Shown here: positions 1 to 9,119 of the stretch, in pieces | Layout of the letters: the number at the start of each line of letters is the position of its first letter | Numbering within the stretch: the stretch's first letter is position 1 | DNA from: Daphnia carinata | Taxonomy: Eukaryota > Arthropoda > Branchiopoda > Diplostraca > Daphniidae | NCBI RefSeq assembly: GCF_022539665.2 | Contig: NC_081338.1 | Coordinates: forward strand, 8,110,446 to 8,174,445 | Direction of reading: 5' to 3' | DNA length: 64,000 nt | The notes under the pieces: generated by a model | Told to the model about the DNA's origin: nothing | The model's input: the letters and a program-made list of their open reading frames with translations, nothing else | Databases searched by the model: none | Position numbers and translations under genes: made by a program

Positions 1-35
1 ACGAGCTCCAAAATATTTAGACATTTTATCCCCTT
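1..35 (+). mobile_element. LINE fragment, left piece of a broken R4/NeSL-like element
   Basis: These bases match, with a few substitutions, the stretch near 34071-34105 of the better preserved LINE at 33682-35777, just after its RT motif C. The match stops at about base 35 and resumes at 3914 with the equivalent of 34506, so about 400 bp of LINE are missing at the place where the 36-3913 element sits. The element starts before the window. Confidence 0.75.
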
Positions 36-1779
36 ATCCCCGTGGACAGTTCTATTTGGAGTGTTAGGTGTGGCAGAGTGAATACACTGAGTGCAGTTCG
101 CTTGAGCAACAACTTAGAGAATTACCACAGTGCCTGTCACAATTGATGGAGAAGCATGTTGTAAGGACTACTATGAACTTAAAGTTAAAAATAAGTTACT
201 TAAGTTAGTTCGCATATTGTTCATGTTGTTTCCCCCCCTCCGCCCCCCCCCCCCCAATGACGGTCTTATCTCTTGTTTCGTTTTTTATTACCTTCTTCCG
301 CACAACGGGGTGTGAACGATAGGACGTAAATCAGTTGACCTCGCTTCTCGTGTGACACTTTTATTTCTTTTATGACCCCACGCCAAACGTTAGCATCCCC
401 ACGCCAACTTTAGCGTCCTCAAGCTAAAGCGTGGTATAAAACCCACGCCTGAGCTGTGCCTTTTTTTTAGTCATTTTGCAACCTGCCATTCGGGTAGTCG
501 ACCACCTAGCAAAGACCACGATCCGGACCTACACCGCCCTCCATTCTTCCAATGCCTCGCCACCGCACCTCTCGACACCGCCTCCCCAGAGCCATGGCTC
601 CCGCGTAAGTAATAACTCGTGTTCACCCTTCTTATCTTTCCTAAACAGTTGTTCTCTTCATATCCGGGCAGCCGACGTGACTGTCTGACGGATCACAACC
701 AATATAACTATGTACCACCCACAAAGTACCAGAATATTAGACTAAGCAACTAACCTGACAGTCGTCAGTCATTCGTGTGCGCAGTGATCCCCCAGTTGCG
801 TCAGACGTCACTGGGTCTCGATTATTACAATGTCGAACCCCTTGAGAGCTTCTTACTTTTGATCCCGGGTTGGTCAATCTTATTTTCCCTTAATTTTGTT
901 CATCACTCCGCGCCATTTCACATACCAATCATCAGTACACCGCCTTGGAATTTTTTTCTTTTTTCTGCAATTGGGACCAATAGTAACCATCAAAGTGAGA
1001 GCTTCTTTTTGATTTTGGAAGGTTTTTTTTATTTTTTCGTAGCTACTTTATTTTCCTTTATTTTTTTTTAGTATTAACATTTTCAATTATGCTTTGTCCC
1101 CTCATCCTTGAGAGACAAGTCTATTTGAGTTTCCCAGTATTTTTTTTTCTCTATTTCGTTGCCATTGCAAGTATATTAGGGGAATTAACGGATTTGATAA
1201 GCAAGAGCTAGAGGCCAAGATAGATATTCTCGTTTCAACGTTTCTGTTCCGTTGGATTTTAACCAAATCATCAGAAAACGCTCTTCATCGCACATAGTTC
1301 CTTGCTTCATTACCGAATTTCGATTTCCCGATACAATTGATAATAGACCGGACGAAGCTGTGAAGAAAATTAGTGATAACTATAACGGATCGTTACATCT
1401 CACCTCTCGATCGAACTCACTCCTCAAGAGAGTGCAACGTTGGGATAATACGAATTGGTAAGTAGGCAATCAGGAAGATACCCTACGTGCGGCCGTGCGC
1501 CAAGTAGACGTTTCATCCAGAATAATATGTCCAGTCTGAACTGTCAGAAATAAAAGTGGTGAACCAAGTGCCGCCGACAAAATCAAGAGACATAGTGACA
1601 CCGCGGAAAAATAGGAAGTACTTGACAATAGTAATAACTTTAACGTGGTAGCGATCACGCGTGACAGTTCGACAGTAACCTCAGAAGAAACTAGTGAATT
1701 GGAGGTCGCAACAGCCAACGAGGCACGAAATCCGACACCGGTACAACTTCGTTCGAATTACCACACGTGACCCAGCAAC
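36..1779 (+). other. LTR-like and leader region of the pol-less element
   Basis: I see no protein gene here; the short open frames lack family resemblance. A TATA box lies at 435-441. Splice-donor-like GTAAGT or GTAAGC motifs lie at 604-609, 1460-1465 and right after the Gag start codon at 1786-1791, which would suit a spliced env message, but no acceptor was established. No exact LTR boundary or primer-binding site could be fixed. Confidence 0.4.
399..441 (+). promoter_or_regulatory. Hairpin plus TATA box in LTR-like region
   Basis: TATAAAA lies at 435-441. Immediately upstream is an inverted repeat: CCACG (399-403) with CGTGG (430-434) outside, and CTTTAGC (408-414) with GCTAAAG (423-429) inside, around an 8-nt loop. 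The left arm overlaps a short direct duplication starting CCCCACGCCAA at 377 and 398. This is what a Pol II LTR promoter can look like; function is inferred. Confidence 0.45.
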
Positions 1780-3168
1780 ATGGCGGTAAGCGTTCAAAAA
1801 TTCAAAGCACCGCCGATTTTTTCGGCAAAACCGCAAGAAGTCTTGGACTCGTTAGAACGTTTTGAGCTAGTGGCAGTTTACAATGGATGGTCAAATGCAG
1901 ACCAAACCCGGAATTTTGTGATGCATTTGGAAGGGGCAGCCAGAAAATGGTTTATGGTACATCCCCACCCTAATCACTGGGATGATCTTGCGTCCCGCCC
2001 TAACCCGGAAGACCCAACGCTGCCCAATCTACCAGCACCATCGTGGTTGACATCTCAGTTCATAGCGGCCTTTCGACAGGCCAACTTTGCACTGATTCAA
2101 GAAAATAAGCTGCGTCAACGGATGCAAGGCGTGGAAGAAGATCTGGTGCCGTACTTCTACGACATGATTAACATGTGTAGGTTGGTGAATACGACAATGT
2201 CTCAGGAACACCAATTGGAACATCTATACCGCGGTTTAAAACCATCCTTGCTACAAAAAACCTACCCGCATCAACCGGTATCCACGGCTGACTTTCTAGA
2301 GCTTGTGAAGCTACACGCAGAGGGTGCGTTCCAGGCGAATCAGAAAGTCTGAGTGCAATCATTGATGGCGCTATCAAAGGATCCGGAAGATGCACAGACA
2401 ATCAAGAATATAACCCCACCGACAATAACAACGGAAATCACGAGTGTGCTTCAACAATTAAACGAGACGGTTAAACAGCTACAGTTATCGACAGGACCGG
2501 CCTTCCAAATGGCTGAAACGGTCCAAGGCAAAAACAATAGTAATGGATTCAGCAGGAATGGAAGAACTACGGAAGGAAGGCATGTGTGCCGTTTCTGTTC
2601 AAAAGTAGGTCACTTGAATTATCGATGCTTTCAAAACCCAGCGTCGACGTTATACAAAGGTCCAAGTCAAACCCAGAATAGACAACAGGACGGACAACAA
2701 TATTCCAGGTGAGTACAGTTCCAACAGCCAGAAAAATCGTGGGCAGTGAATAGTGTTGCAGTACAACAAAATACGGAAAAAGCATAGAAGCGGGAACAAC
2801 ATCTTTACGTTAACAACATCAAGATACCCATTAAAACGAATCATATGACAATACAAACGGCACAATCAAGGCCAACTCAACCACCACGAAGCGGTGAGCA
2901 ATGGAACGAGACTAAGAAACAAGAATCTTGCAAGGACACGCGTATACTGTTGTCGGATATATCTCTTTTGATCAAAGAACTAGTTTTGTATGGAAATATC
3001 ACGACGATAGCGGTGGTGGACACTGGCGCAGCGGTCCATGTTATATCTCCGGGATTATTTAAACGCCCACACTACCTTAGGACTGAGTGGCATGGGCCGG
3101 ACATAGTGCTAACAAATGGATCCAAAGTAACACCATTAGGAGCAACCGAAATAATCATAACTCTATAA
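1780..3168 (+). pseudogene. Gag-protease ORF with three in-frame stops
   Basis: A single frame runs from ATG 1780 to 3168 and is interrupted only by nonsense codons: TGA at 2350, TGA at 2710 and TAG at 2785. Residues about 1-190 resemble a retrotransposon Gag capsid region. A CX2CX4HX4C zinc knuckle lies near 2587-2630. An aspartic-protease active site with the core VVDTGAAVH lies near 3010-3040. Without a frameshift over 1.4 kb but with three stops, the copy has decayed by point mutation. Readthrough is conceivable for one stop but not for three of two kinds. Confidence 0.65.
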
Positions 3169-3256
3169 CAGCAAGACAGTCCAAGGAATGGAGAGGAATT
3201 GAGAGGAAGAAGAAGCGCCAAGGCAGAAAACTATAATCATTCAAGCTAATTATCCC

Positions 3257-3913
3257 ATGGAACAAACATCAGAAAGAAAGGGAAATAACCATGAAAAAGG
3301 CCATATGCGTTCAGTACGAAATCTTCGTAAACCCAATTTTTTTAGGACAGGATTACTCCATCTACCAACTATCATGTTAGTCGGATGTATATACAGTACC
3401 TCAGCCATGGTATTCAGGGGCACCGTAATATTCAAGGAACAACCGGGAATTGCGATAAGTGAGTCATAATGGACGGTGACAAAAGACGTGATTTTACAAG
3501 ATGCAGAGGAAGCCATCACAGTGGTAGAGAAACACCTAGACGAATTGTCGCTACTAGCGGCCAAACATAGAAAGGATGGGGAAATATTTGAAAATAAAGA
3601 TAGACACGCGGCATGAACGAACACTAGGAGTTTTATGACAGCAAGTAAAATAGAGAACAAGGTGCTACTACTGAGCAGAACCTTAAACATATCCAAAACG
3701 AGAATAACAACATGCGCAATGACCGTTGCAGGGTCGGGTCGGGCAAAAAGAGGAGTGATAGATTTAGGTGGCACGGCATTCAAATGGTTATTTGGTGTAA
3801 CCACACAGGAAGCTTAGCAGAACTAAATAAGAAAATTGAAACAACGGGAAGCCAGAATCAATAAATAGTTCATGTGCTGGATCAACACGCATCAATCATA
3901 AAAGGGACTCTAC
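3257..3913 (+). pseudogene. Env-like (fusion glycoprotein type) remnant, 3' truncated
   Basis: Translation in the frames at 3257-3469 and 3635-3840 gives an ectodomain-like segment and then a furin-type RAKR site (about 3740-3751). This is followed by a glycine-rich hydrophobic stretch and an amphipathic helix start, the layout of the baculovirus-F/errantivirus Env family. A stop near 3468, a frame break before 3635 and truncation at 3913 make it non-functional; no membrane anchor is left. Family assignment is from the cleavage site and fusion-peptide layout only. Confidence 0.5.
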
Positions 3914-5192
3914 AATGCGGATCGTCGGGTTGGGGGCCTAGGAACATGCCGCCTCACGGATGATGCCGATATCTGGACCATCGCCAGATTTGCTCAACTC
4001 CTCACTTGTAGAGGTCCTACAGTGAGGAACGTTTACCGAGAGCAGCTCCACGACACCATCCGGCGAGAGTTCAGAACGGAGCATCCAGGAGTGTTACCAG
4101 TTGGAGAGTATCTTTCAGGATCTGTGGATGGGGGGCTCTAACGGCTGAGGTACGCGGTAACCTTACCGGTAACCTCCCGGGACACTAGCCAATCAAGCTG
4201 CCAAACGACAAGGAGTGCGGATTGATGTATCTGGCGACGAAAATTTAAGTATGGTCGCCGATGACGTCTCCGTAAGCCCAGTTAAGGCAGTCCGTGGAAA
4301 GTAGCACGGCAGCGCTATACCAGGAACCTGCTGACTTACAAGAGCCACCAGGAAGTTGTTTCCACCAGCCTCTCCCTGGAAAGTTCGTCAAAAGACATGG
4401 CTCGCCTGGTATCGTGCCGAACGCCTCTCTCCTTTCGCGACTGGAGATACTTTCACAGGGCCCGTCTCGACATCATTCCACTTCGGCGGAATTCATGGTT
4501 TTGCTCTCAAGAGCAAGATATGAGTTGCGGACGATGTGGGAGGGAAAACGAGACTGGGTTCCACGTACTGAATGATTGTGAAGGTCTCTAATTAGCCACC
4601 AAGCGGCACAATACCATACAAGATCTTCTGGAAATACTGCTGGTCAAGAAGGGCCACGATGTCACTGTTAACAAAGCCATCCCCGGGCAACGTTTAAGAC
4701 CTGATGTTGAATTTCAACTATCTGGTTCCCGGGTGATGGTTGACGTCATGGTCTGCTATGACCAACCAGGGAGTATGGGCAATGCCTACCAACGAAAGCT
4801 TGAAAAATATTCCTCGCTTGGTAGGGTTCTTCCCATGGTAGTCGGGTCCCTTGGATCGTGGTATCCCAGGAACGATGACATCCGCTCGGTACTTGGAATC
4901 GACGGACGTTCCTGGGGTACATTTCGATTCAAGGTCCGATTAGCAGGAATCCAGGGAAATGGTGTGTGAATCTATGGAAATGGTGTGTGCCCACTTACAC
5001 TACGGTGCACCAAATCCCGAAAACGAAGAAAACCCCCTTCTCCACGCAGATACCTCTTACCGTAGATTAGGAAATCCTTTTTAAAAAACTATTCCTGTTT
5101 TAGCGTATTTTGAATTTCTTCTTTTATTTTTATTTATTTGAATTTCACTCACAAACATATAAGTTTATTCTCAACCGAAACCCCTCCAAAAA
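3914..5192 (+). pseudogene. LINE ORF 3' part, R4/NeSL-like, inactivated
   Basis: This is homologous to 34506-35777 of the second LINE. It includes the region after RT, the CX2CX8HX4C zinc motif (about 4520-4577) and the restriction-like endonuclease block beginning RPDVEF (about 4699). Stops and a rearranged patch at 4140-4200 break the frame. The 3' end is a short A-run, at 5188-5192, abutting the 5' part of a tRNA-Glu gene (5193-5215), the same target as the other LINE shifted by one base. Confidence 0.8.
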
Positions 5193-5215
5193 CCTAGCCA
5201 CTAGACCATATGGGA
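5193..5215 (-). pseudogene. tRNA-Glu 5' fragment at LINE junction
   Basis: These are the first 23 nt of tRNA-Glu(TTC), acceptor strand and most of the D arm, cut off by the LINE 3' end. The partner half lies outside the window. Confidence 0.85.
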
Positions 5216-5232
5216 TGTTGTCACCACTTGGT

Positions 5233-5305
5233 TGCCGAAACCTAAGATCGAACCAGGGACCTTAAGATCTTCAGTTTAACGCTCTCCCAACAGAGCTCTT
5301 TCGGC
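5233..5305 (-). pseudogene. tRNA-Phe(GAA), degenerate
   Basis: Length and anticodon match the array tRNA-Phe, but the T stem (cctaagatcg instead of cccgggatcg on plus) and D arm carry changes that break pairs. It lies 17 nt from the Glu fragment, not 4 nt as in the young units. Confidence 0.8.
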
Positions 5306-5590
5306 ACACAACCATATCTTCCAAGTCTTGTGGATTGCAGCACATGAAAATGTTCTTGTCACAGAAATTACAATAGCCATGGTTTCGGCTGAGTTCACGA
5401 TCGTCCAGACATGAACCCTGCCTTACGAGGGACAGAGGATTGTCGTTCTAAGTTAGCTGACGTTTAAATGGAGGTGGCTCATTGGACGAGTCGTGTCATT
5501 CTCGCGGAGATGTTTTTTTTCTGGAGTTCTCTGTTTCTCGCTTGTTGTTTTTGCATCCCTTCTTTTTTCTTTTCGGTCGTTTCCCACCGT
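5306..5590. repeat. Remnant of an old tRNA-array unit
   Basis: Collinear with the Phe-to-Pro spacer of the 1,042-bp unit but with many substitutions; it is cut at 5590 by the LTR of the BEL element. It includes a diverged tRNA-Pro half at about 5476-5510. Confidence 0.85.
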
Positions 5591-5990
5591 TGTCGATAAT
5601 TTGCTATCGACCGCTTAAATAAGACACTAAAACTTCCACGTTCCAACGTTGTGTAATTCTCTTATCTTCAGTAGTAATAAGATAGGTAATAGAGTCAGAT
5701 GATAGATTGATGCACAGACACAAAACTGAGTTTGGAGAGAGAGAGAGATTTGTAGAGGGAGAATCGTCACCCGTTTATGGCTGATTTGTCAGACTATCTG
5801 ATCATCACTCGGGTAGCAACTAACCGAGGCGAGAGAAAACAAAGGAAGAGCGACTTTGACAGCGTGGTTTTAGGGTGGCAAATTAGGGTGGACGCCAATT
5901 ACGGGGGGAAGAATGGAAAGGTGGAAAGAGTGTGAAGGGTTGAGAAATAAAGATGACACACTTGCGAAATATGGAAGATATTTTCTGACA
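5591..5990 (-). repeat. 3' LTR of the minus-strand BEL element
   Basis: Read on minus it starts TGTCAG at 5990 and ends CGACA at 5591, giving TGTC/GACA termini. A G-rich polypurine tract (5991-6001) abuts its start. Its outer edge interrupts the tRNA-array spacer after the bases ccgt. A single LTR only; no partner was found. Confidence 0.7.
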
Positions 5991-6159
5991 CTGCCCGCCC
6001 CAAATGTTATTCTTCGGACATCTTCTTGATACGGCCTCGTGCTAGTTCCGCAGCTCAGAGCTCGACGGCAGCTCGGGGTGGACGGGCCGCAGCCCGAGGT
6101 GGACAGGACGATGAAGTAGATATTGCGACGTTGGCTGGGTCCTGATGTGGCTCTGAAAG

Positions 6160-7444
6160 TCATAGTGGATGCAGTTTTGTGATGGGACGATTGGTTTTGC
6201 CATGGGCCGTTCTTAAATCCACTGCTGTAACTTGCCCGTACGCGCTTTTGATTAGTTCTTCAACTACAACAATTTTCCTATGTTTTCTTGGTTCGTCGTC
6301 GTGAATTAACATGATGTCTTTTTCCTTGACGATTGTAGGTTGGGTTTTTCATGTATGTGAGTGAAACTCTCGTAGTGCTGGGATATAACTGGATTGAAAT
6401 TGTTTCCTGAAGTGACCAAGTAGTTTCTGATGTCGGATGATAGATCTTTTTAACTCGGAGGGTTTCTCATCGAATGGCGGATTCAGTTCTTCTTCTGCCA
6501 GGTATTCATTAACCGGGGGCGTGGTGATTCTTCTTCCATACATGAGATGTGACGGTGTAAGAATGTCAGTTGCTTGAATTGTTGCGGGATAGTCTTGCAA
6601 TGGTCTGTCTTTCAGATCGGCTTCGACTTCAGCTCTGAGGGCACGAAATTCGTTGAGTGTGGGTTTTGTGCGGCCCAGAATTTTCTTCAGTGTTGTTTTG
6701 GTTATGGCTATGAGCCTTTCCCAAAAACCACCATACCACGGCGCGCGTTTCGGTATGAACCGCCAATGGATTTGACGGTCCGAGAAATGTCGTTGAAGTT
6801 CGGCACTTTGGAATAATTTTTGAAAGGTCTTCGCAGCTGATTCAAACGTTTTGGTTGTGTCTGAAATGTTGACTGATGGAATGGCGTGATGTGATGTAAA
6901 ACATCGGAACGCTTCAAGGAAAGTTTTAGTAGCTAGGTCCTCTACCACCTCCAGATGAATGGCACGAGAGCATGCGCATGTGAACAATAGTACGTACACT
7001 TCTTTATCTTGTTTCTTGCTTTCCTTCTGGCCTCGTATGGTGAATGCACCTGTGATGTCCACTCCGATTGAAGTGAAAGGGAAATCGTTGGAAACTCGAC
7101 AAGCTGGAAGAGGAGCATGATTTGGAGGTGTGTATGCGGCTCCATTCACTCGGCGGCAGGTGACACAATCACTGATGACGGTCTTGACGCTTTGTTTTCT
7201 GATGGGAATCCAATATCTTTGTCGAATGGCGGATACTGTGTGGTTGGTTCCCGTGTAGCATGTTGACATGATAGGCTTCAATGATCAATTTTGTGATGGT
7301 GCATTTTTTCGGTAATAAGATTGGATTTACTGTGTCGAGATTTAGTTTTGCGTTTCCCAAACGCCCTTGGCAGCGGATGATTTTGTTCTTATTCATTAAG
7401 AGGTCTAATTGTGATACTAGTGCTGGCCTTTTCCCTTTTTGCTC
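6160..7444 (-). pseudogene. BEL integrase and C-terminal domain, broken
   Basis: The zinc-binding histidines and cysteines lie at about 7160-7270. The catalytic core follows with VDITGAF, a changed SDTTKTF where SDN is usual, and WYGGFWERL carrying the final glutamate. A frame break near 6350 separates the core from the terminal tail that ends with TGA at 6160. The changed second-aspartate neighbourhood and the frame break point to an inactive copy. Confidence 0.75.
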
Positions 7445-8044
7445 TTTTAAACCCAGACAACGCGCCTGGTTTTTTTCCAGGATAAAAACCGTCCTAAAAA
7501 CATTATATAGGACTGGAAAAAGACAGCTTTTGTCAGGCTCAAACTAGGTCTTCTTCACTAAAACGTGCGACCCAAAGCGCACAAAAAATAAAGTTTTTAT
7601 CGGGCCCACACTAGGCATATTTCACGACTTTACGCGGTTCGAAACCCTGTGAAAAAGACGGATTTATGCCTTTTTTAAAATAGCTTACGAGAATCAAGCT
7701 ATTGAAATAAGTTTAAGCTAGAAAAAAGGGAGTCAGGAAAATATTTATATTAACTTAGAATAAGAAATGCTCAAAACAAGCATTAGTTATGATAGGACTT
7801 AAATATCAAATAATTCATTTCCTAAGAAATTCATTTCTTCAGAAATCAGTTCTTAAGAAATTTCTTAATTCTTAATTCTTAAGAAATTATAATTGGTTTA
7901 ATTACTTTTGAGGGAACCAGGGTTTACCTTAATTTCGACTACATCTTTATGTTTTTTAAAATTCTGTTTGGGATCTGTTGTCGAAAAAAACTTAAGTATT
8001 TTCCTATGTTTTTTCTTGTACTGCTTGGAAATCCTTCTTTTGTC

Positions 8045-8165
8045 ATGAGTAGAATGGTCCAGTGGAAAGAGCATCTGACTGTGGTGTGGGAGATGCGAGT
8101 TTGATTCCAGCCACAGAATTTTTTTTCACTTTTATTGGCCCAATAAAAGACGTCTTTAGGCCCGA
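8045..8165 (+). mobile_element. tRNA-derived SINE-like segment
   Basis: TGGTCCAGTGG (8055-8065) fits the Pol III A box and AGTTTGATTCC (8098-8108) the B box, 32 nt apart. The acceptor ends do not pair, so it is not a tRNA gene. A T-run (8120-8127) follows. This is the head structure of tRNA-derived SINEs. Confidence 0.55.
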
Positions 8166-8186
8166 CCAAAAGACGTCTTTAGGCCC
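8146..8186. repeat. Two 23-bp-spaced repeats each holding a 12-bp palindrome
   Basis: AAAGACGTCTTT occurs at 8146-8157 and 8169-8180, each followed by AGGCCC. Seen directly; role unknown. Confidence 0.8.
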
Positions 8187-8336
8187 ACGTCACCGTACAA
8201 AAAACCTTTAAAAGCCTTTTTTTATCCCTGGTTTGGCGGTCATAAATACCAGAATTGGTCGCCTTTCGGACCATTATGGGAAGTTTTTAATGCGGTAGGC
8301 ACAGTCCCGTTGACTAAGACAAAAGACATATTAAAG

Positions 8337-8864
8337 ACGGAAGTGTGCTGTCTGGGAATATTCTTTTTCTACTGGGAAGTGATGATCTTGAATGGACCGG
8401 ATCCATAGTGTTTCAGCGCATTTTAGTTCGAGAGCTGTAATGTATCCGTTTATCCATGATTTTCGTGATGCATCGTTGAGTCGAATGTTGTTCGCAAAAC
8501 GACATATAATTGCGGTTATTCGTAGTAGTGATCGCCAACGATATTGTTTTGCGTCAAGGATCTTTAAAATGTCGTTCCTGGTTTTTAGGTCGGAATGATC
8601 TGTGTTGTCGATCACCATTGTGCTGGCTATGTGTCTGATGGATTATGATAGATTTTTAATTTTCCAGATGGGCCATTCCTCCGGGTTAGTGAGACATGGT
8701 GGTCCGGTGTACCAGAAGCTGTTGGAAAATTGTTTCAGTGTTATTCCTCGCGTTAGTAGGTCGGCGGGATTTTGATGTGTTGGATAATAGCGCCACTTCG
8801 CGTTGCTTGTTTGGTTGAATTCTTGTATTGCTCTGATTCGATGTTTTTCGATTGTTGTAGCCAA
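8337..8864 (-). pseudogene. BEL RNase H end and linker, distal part
   Basis: On minus this encodes the segment around the usual NPADLLTRG motif of BEL RNase H (about 8750) and the linker towards integrase (8337-8618). It is the continuation of the region at 13622-13991, separated by the Copia insertion. The frame is open in pieces only. Confidence 0.7.
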
Positions 8865-8869
8865 TATAA
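8865..8869. repeat. Copia target-site duplication, left (TATAA)
   Basis: Five bases TATAA flank the Copia LTR and are repeated exactly at 13617-13621. Confidence 0.9.
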
Positions 8870-9110
8870 TGTTGTAATAAATATGAGCAATACTTTTCTT
8901 TCTATACTGACAATGGTTTCTTCCACTTTTATTAATACTGTGTGACTTGTCACGGCAGGAGCACAAGTAAGACTGACAGCATACAATAATCAAAAGGGGA
9001 AAGGAAACATATTCCCGGGTCTTTCACAATGGAATAATCCGCAGAGTTGCCATTACAAAAACTAGGCAACGAGAGATATAGGCTTTCAGTTTGCATAACA
9101 AAACACAACA
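8870..9110 (-). repeat. Copia 3' LTR
   Basis: 241 bp with TGTTG/CAACA ends on the plus strand. Identical to 13376-13616 except t instead of c within gacagcatacaat. Confidence 0.95.
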
Positions 9111-9119
9111 TCCCCACTC
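9111..9119 (-). promoter_or_regulatory. Copia polypurine tract
   Basis: On minus it reads GAGTGGGGA directly before the 3' LTR and overlaps the pol stop codon (9118-9120). Confidence 0.75.

Larger units (their letters stand above)
36..3913 (+). mobile_element. Degenerate Gypsy-like LTR element lacking pol
   Basis: This block lies between two pieces of one LINE. In order it holds an LTR-like promoter, a long leader, a Gag with a zinc knuckle, a retroviral-type aspartic protease, and then directly the N-terminal half of an Env-like protein. No reverse transcriptase, RNase H or integrase is present between protease and Env. The right end stops inside the Env coiled-coil region with no second LTR visible, so the copy is deleted internally and truncated. 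Assignment to Gypsy/Metaviridae rests on the Gag and protease types and is an inference. Confidence 0.6.
7445..8336. mobile_element. Insertion of about 0.9 kb inside BEL, unknown class
   Basis: The BEL reading frame stops near 8336 and resumes near 7444, so this block is foreign. It has no protein of its own. It contains a tRNA-like A/B box pair (8055-8108), two tandem copies of a 12-bp palindrome (8146-8157, 8169-8180), an A/T-rich stretch rich in ttctta/aagaaa (7800-7890) and a short hairpin CCTGG/CCAGG near 7465-7485. No clear terminal repeat or target duplication was found. Confidence 0.55.

Noticed and set aside
1252-1461. A leader protein of 69 codons ending at a splice-donor-like site
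   Set aside because: No ATG start and no homology; kept only as a note on possible donor sites.
8041-8110. A true tRNA gene with anticodon near GTG inside the BEL insert
   Set aside because: A and B boxes are good, but the acceptor and T stems do not pair; it fits a SINE head.
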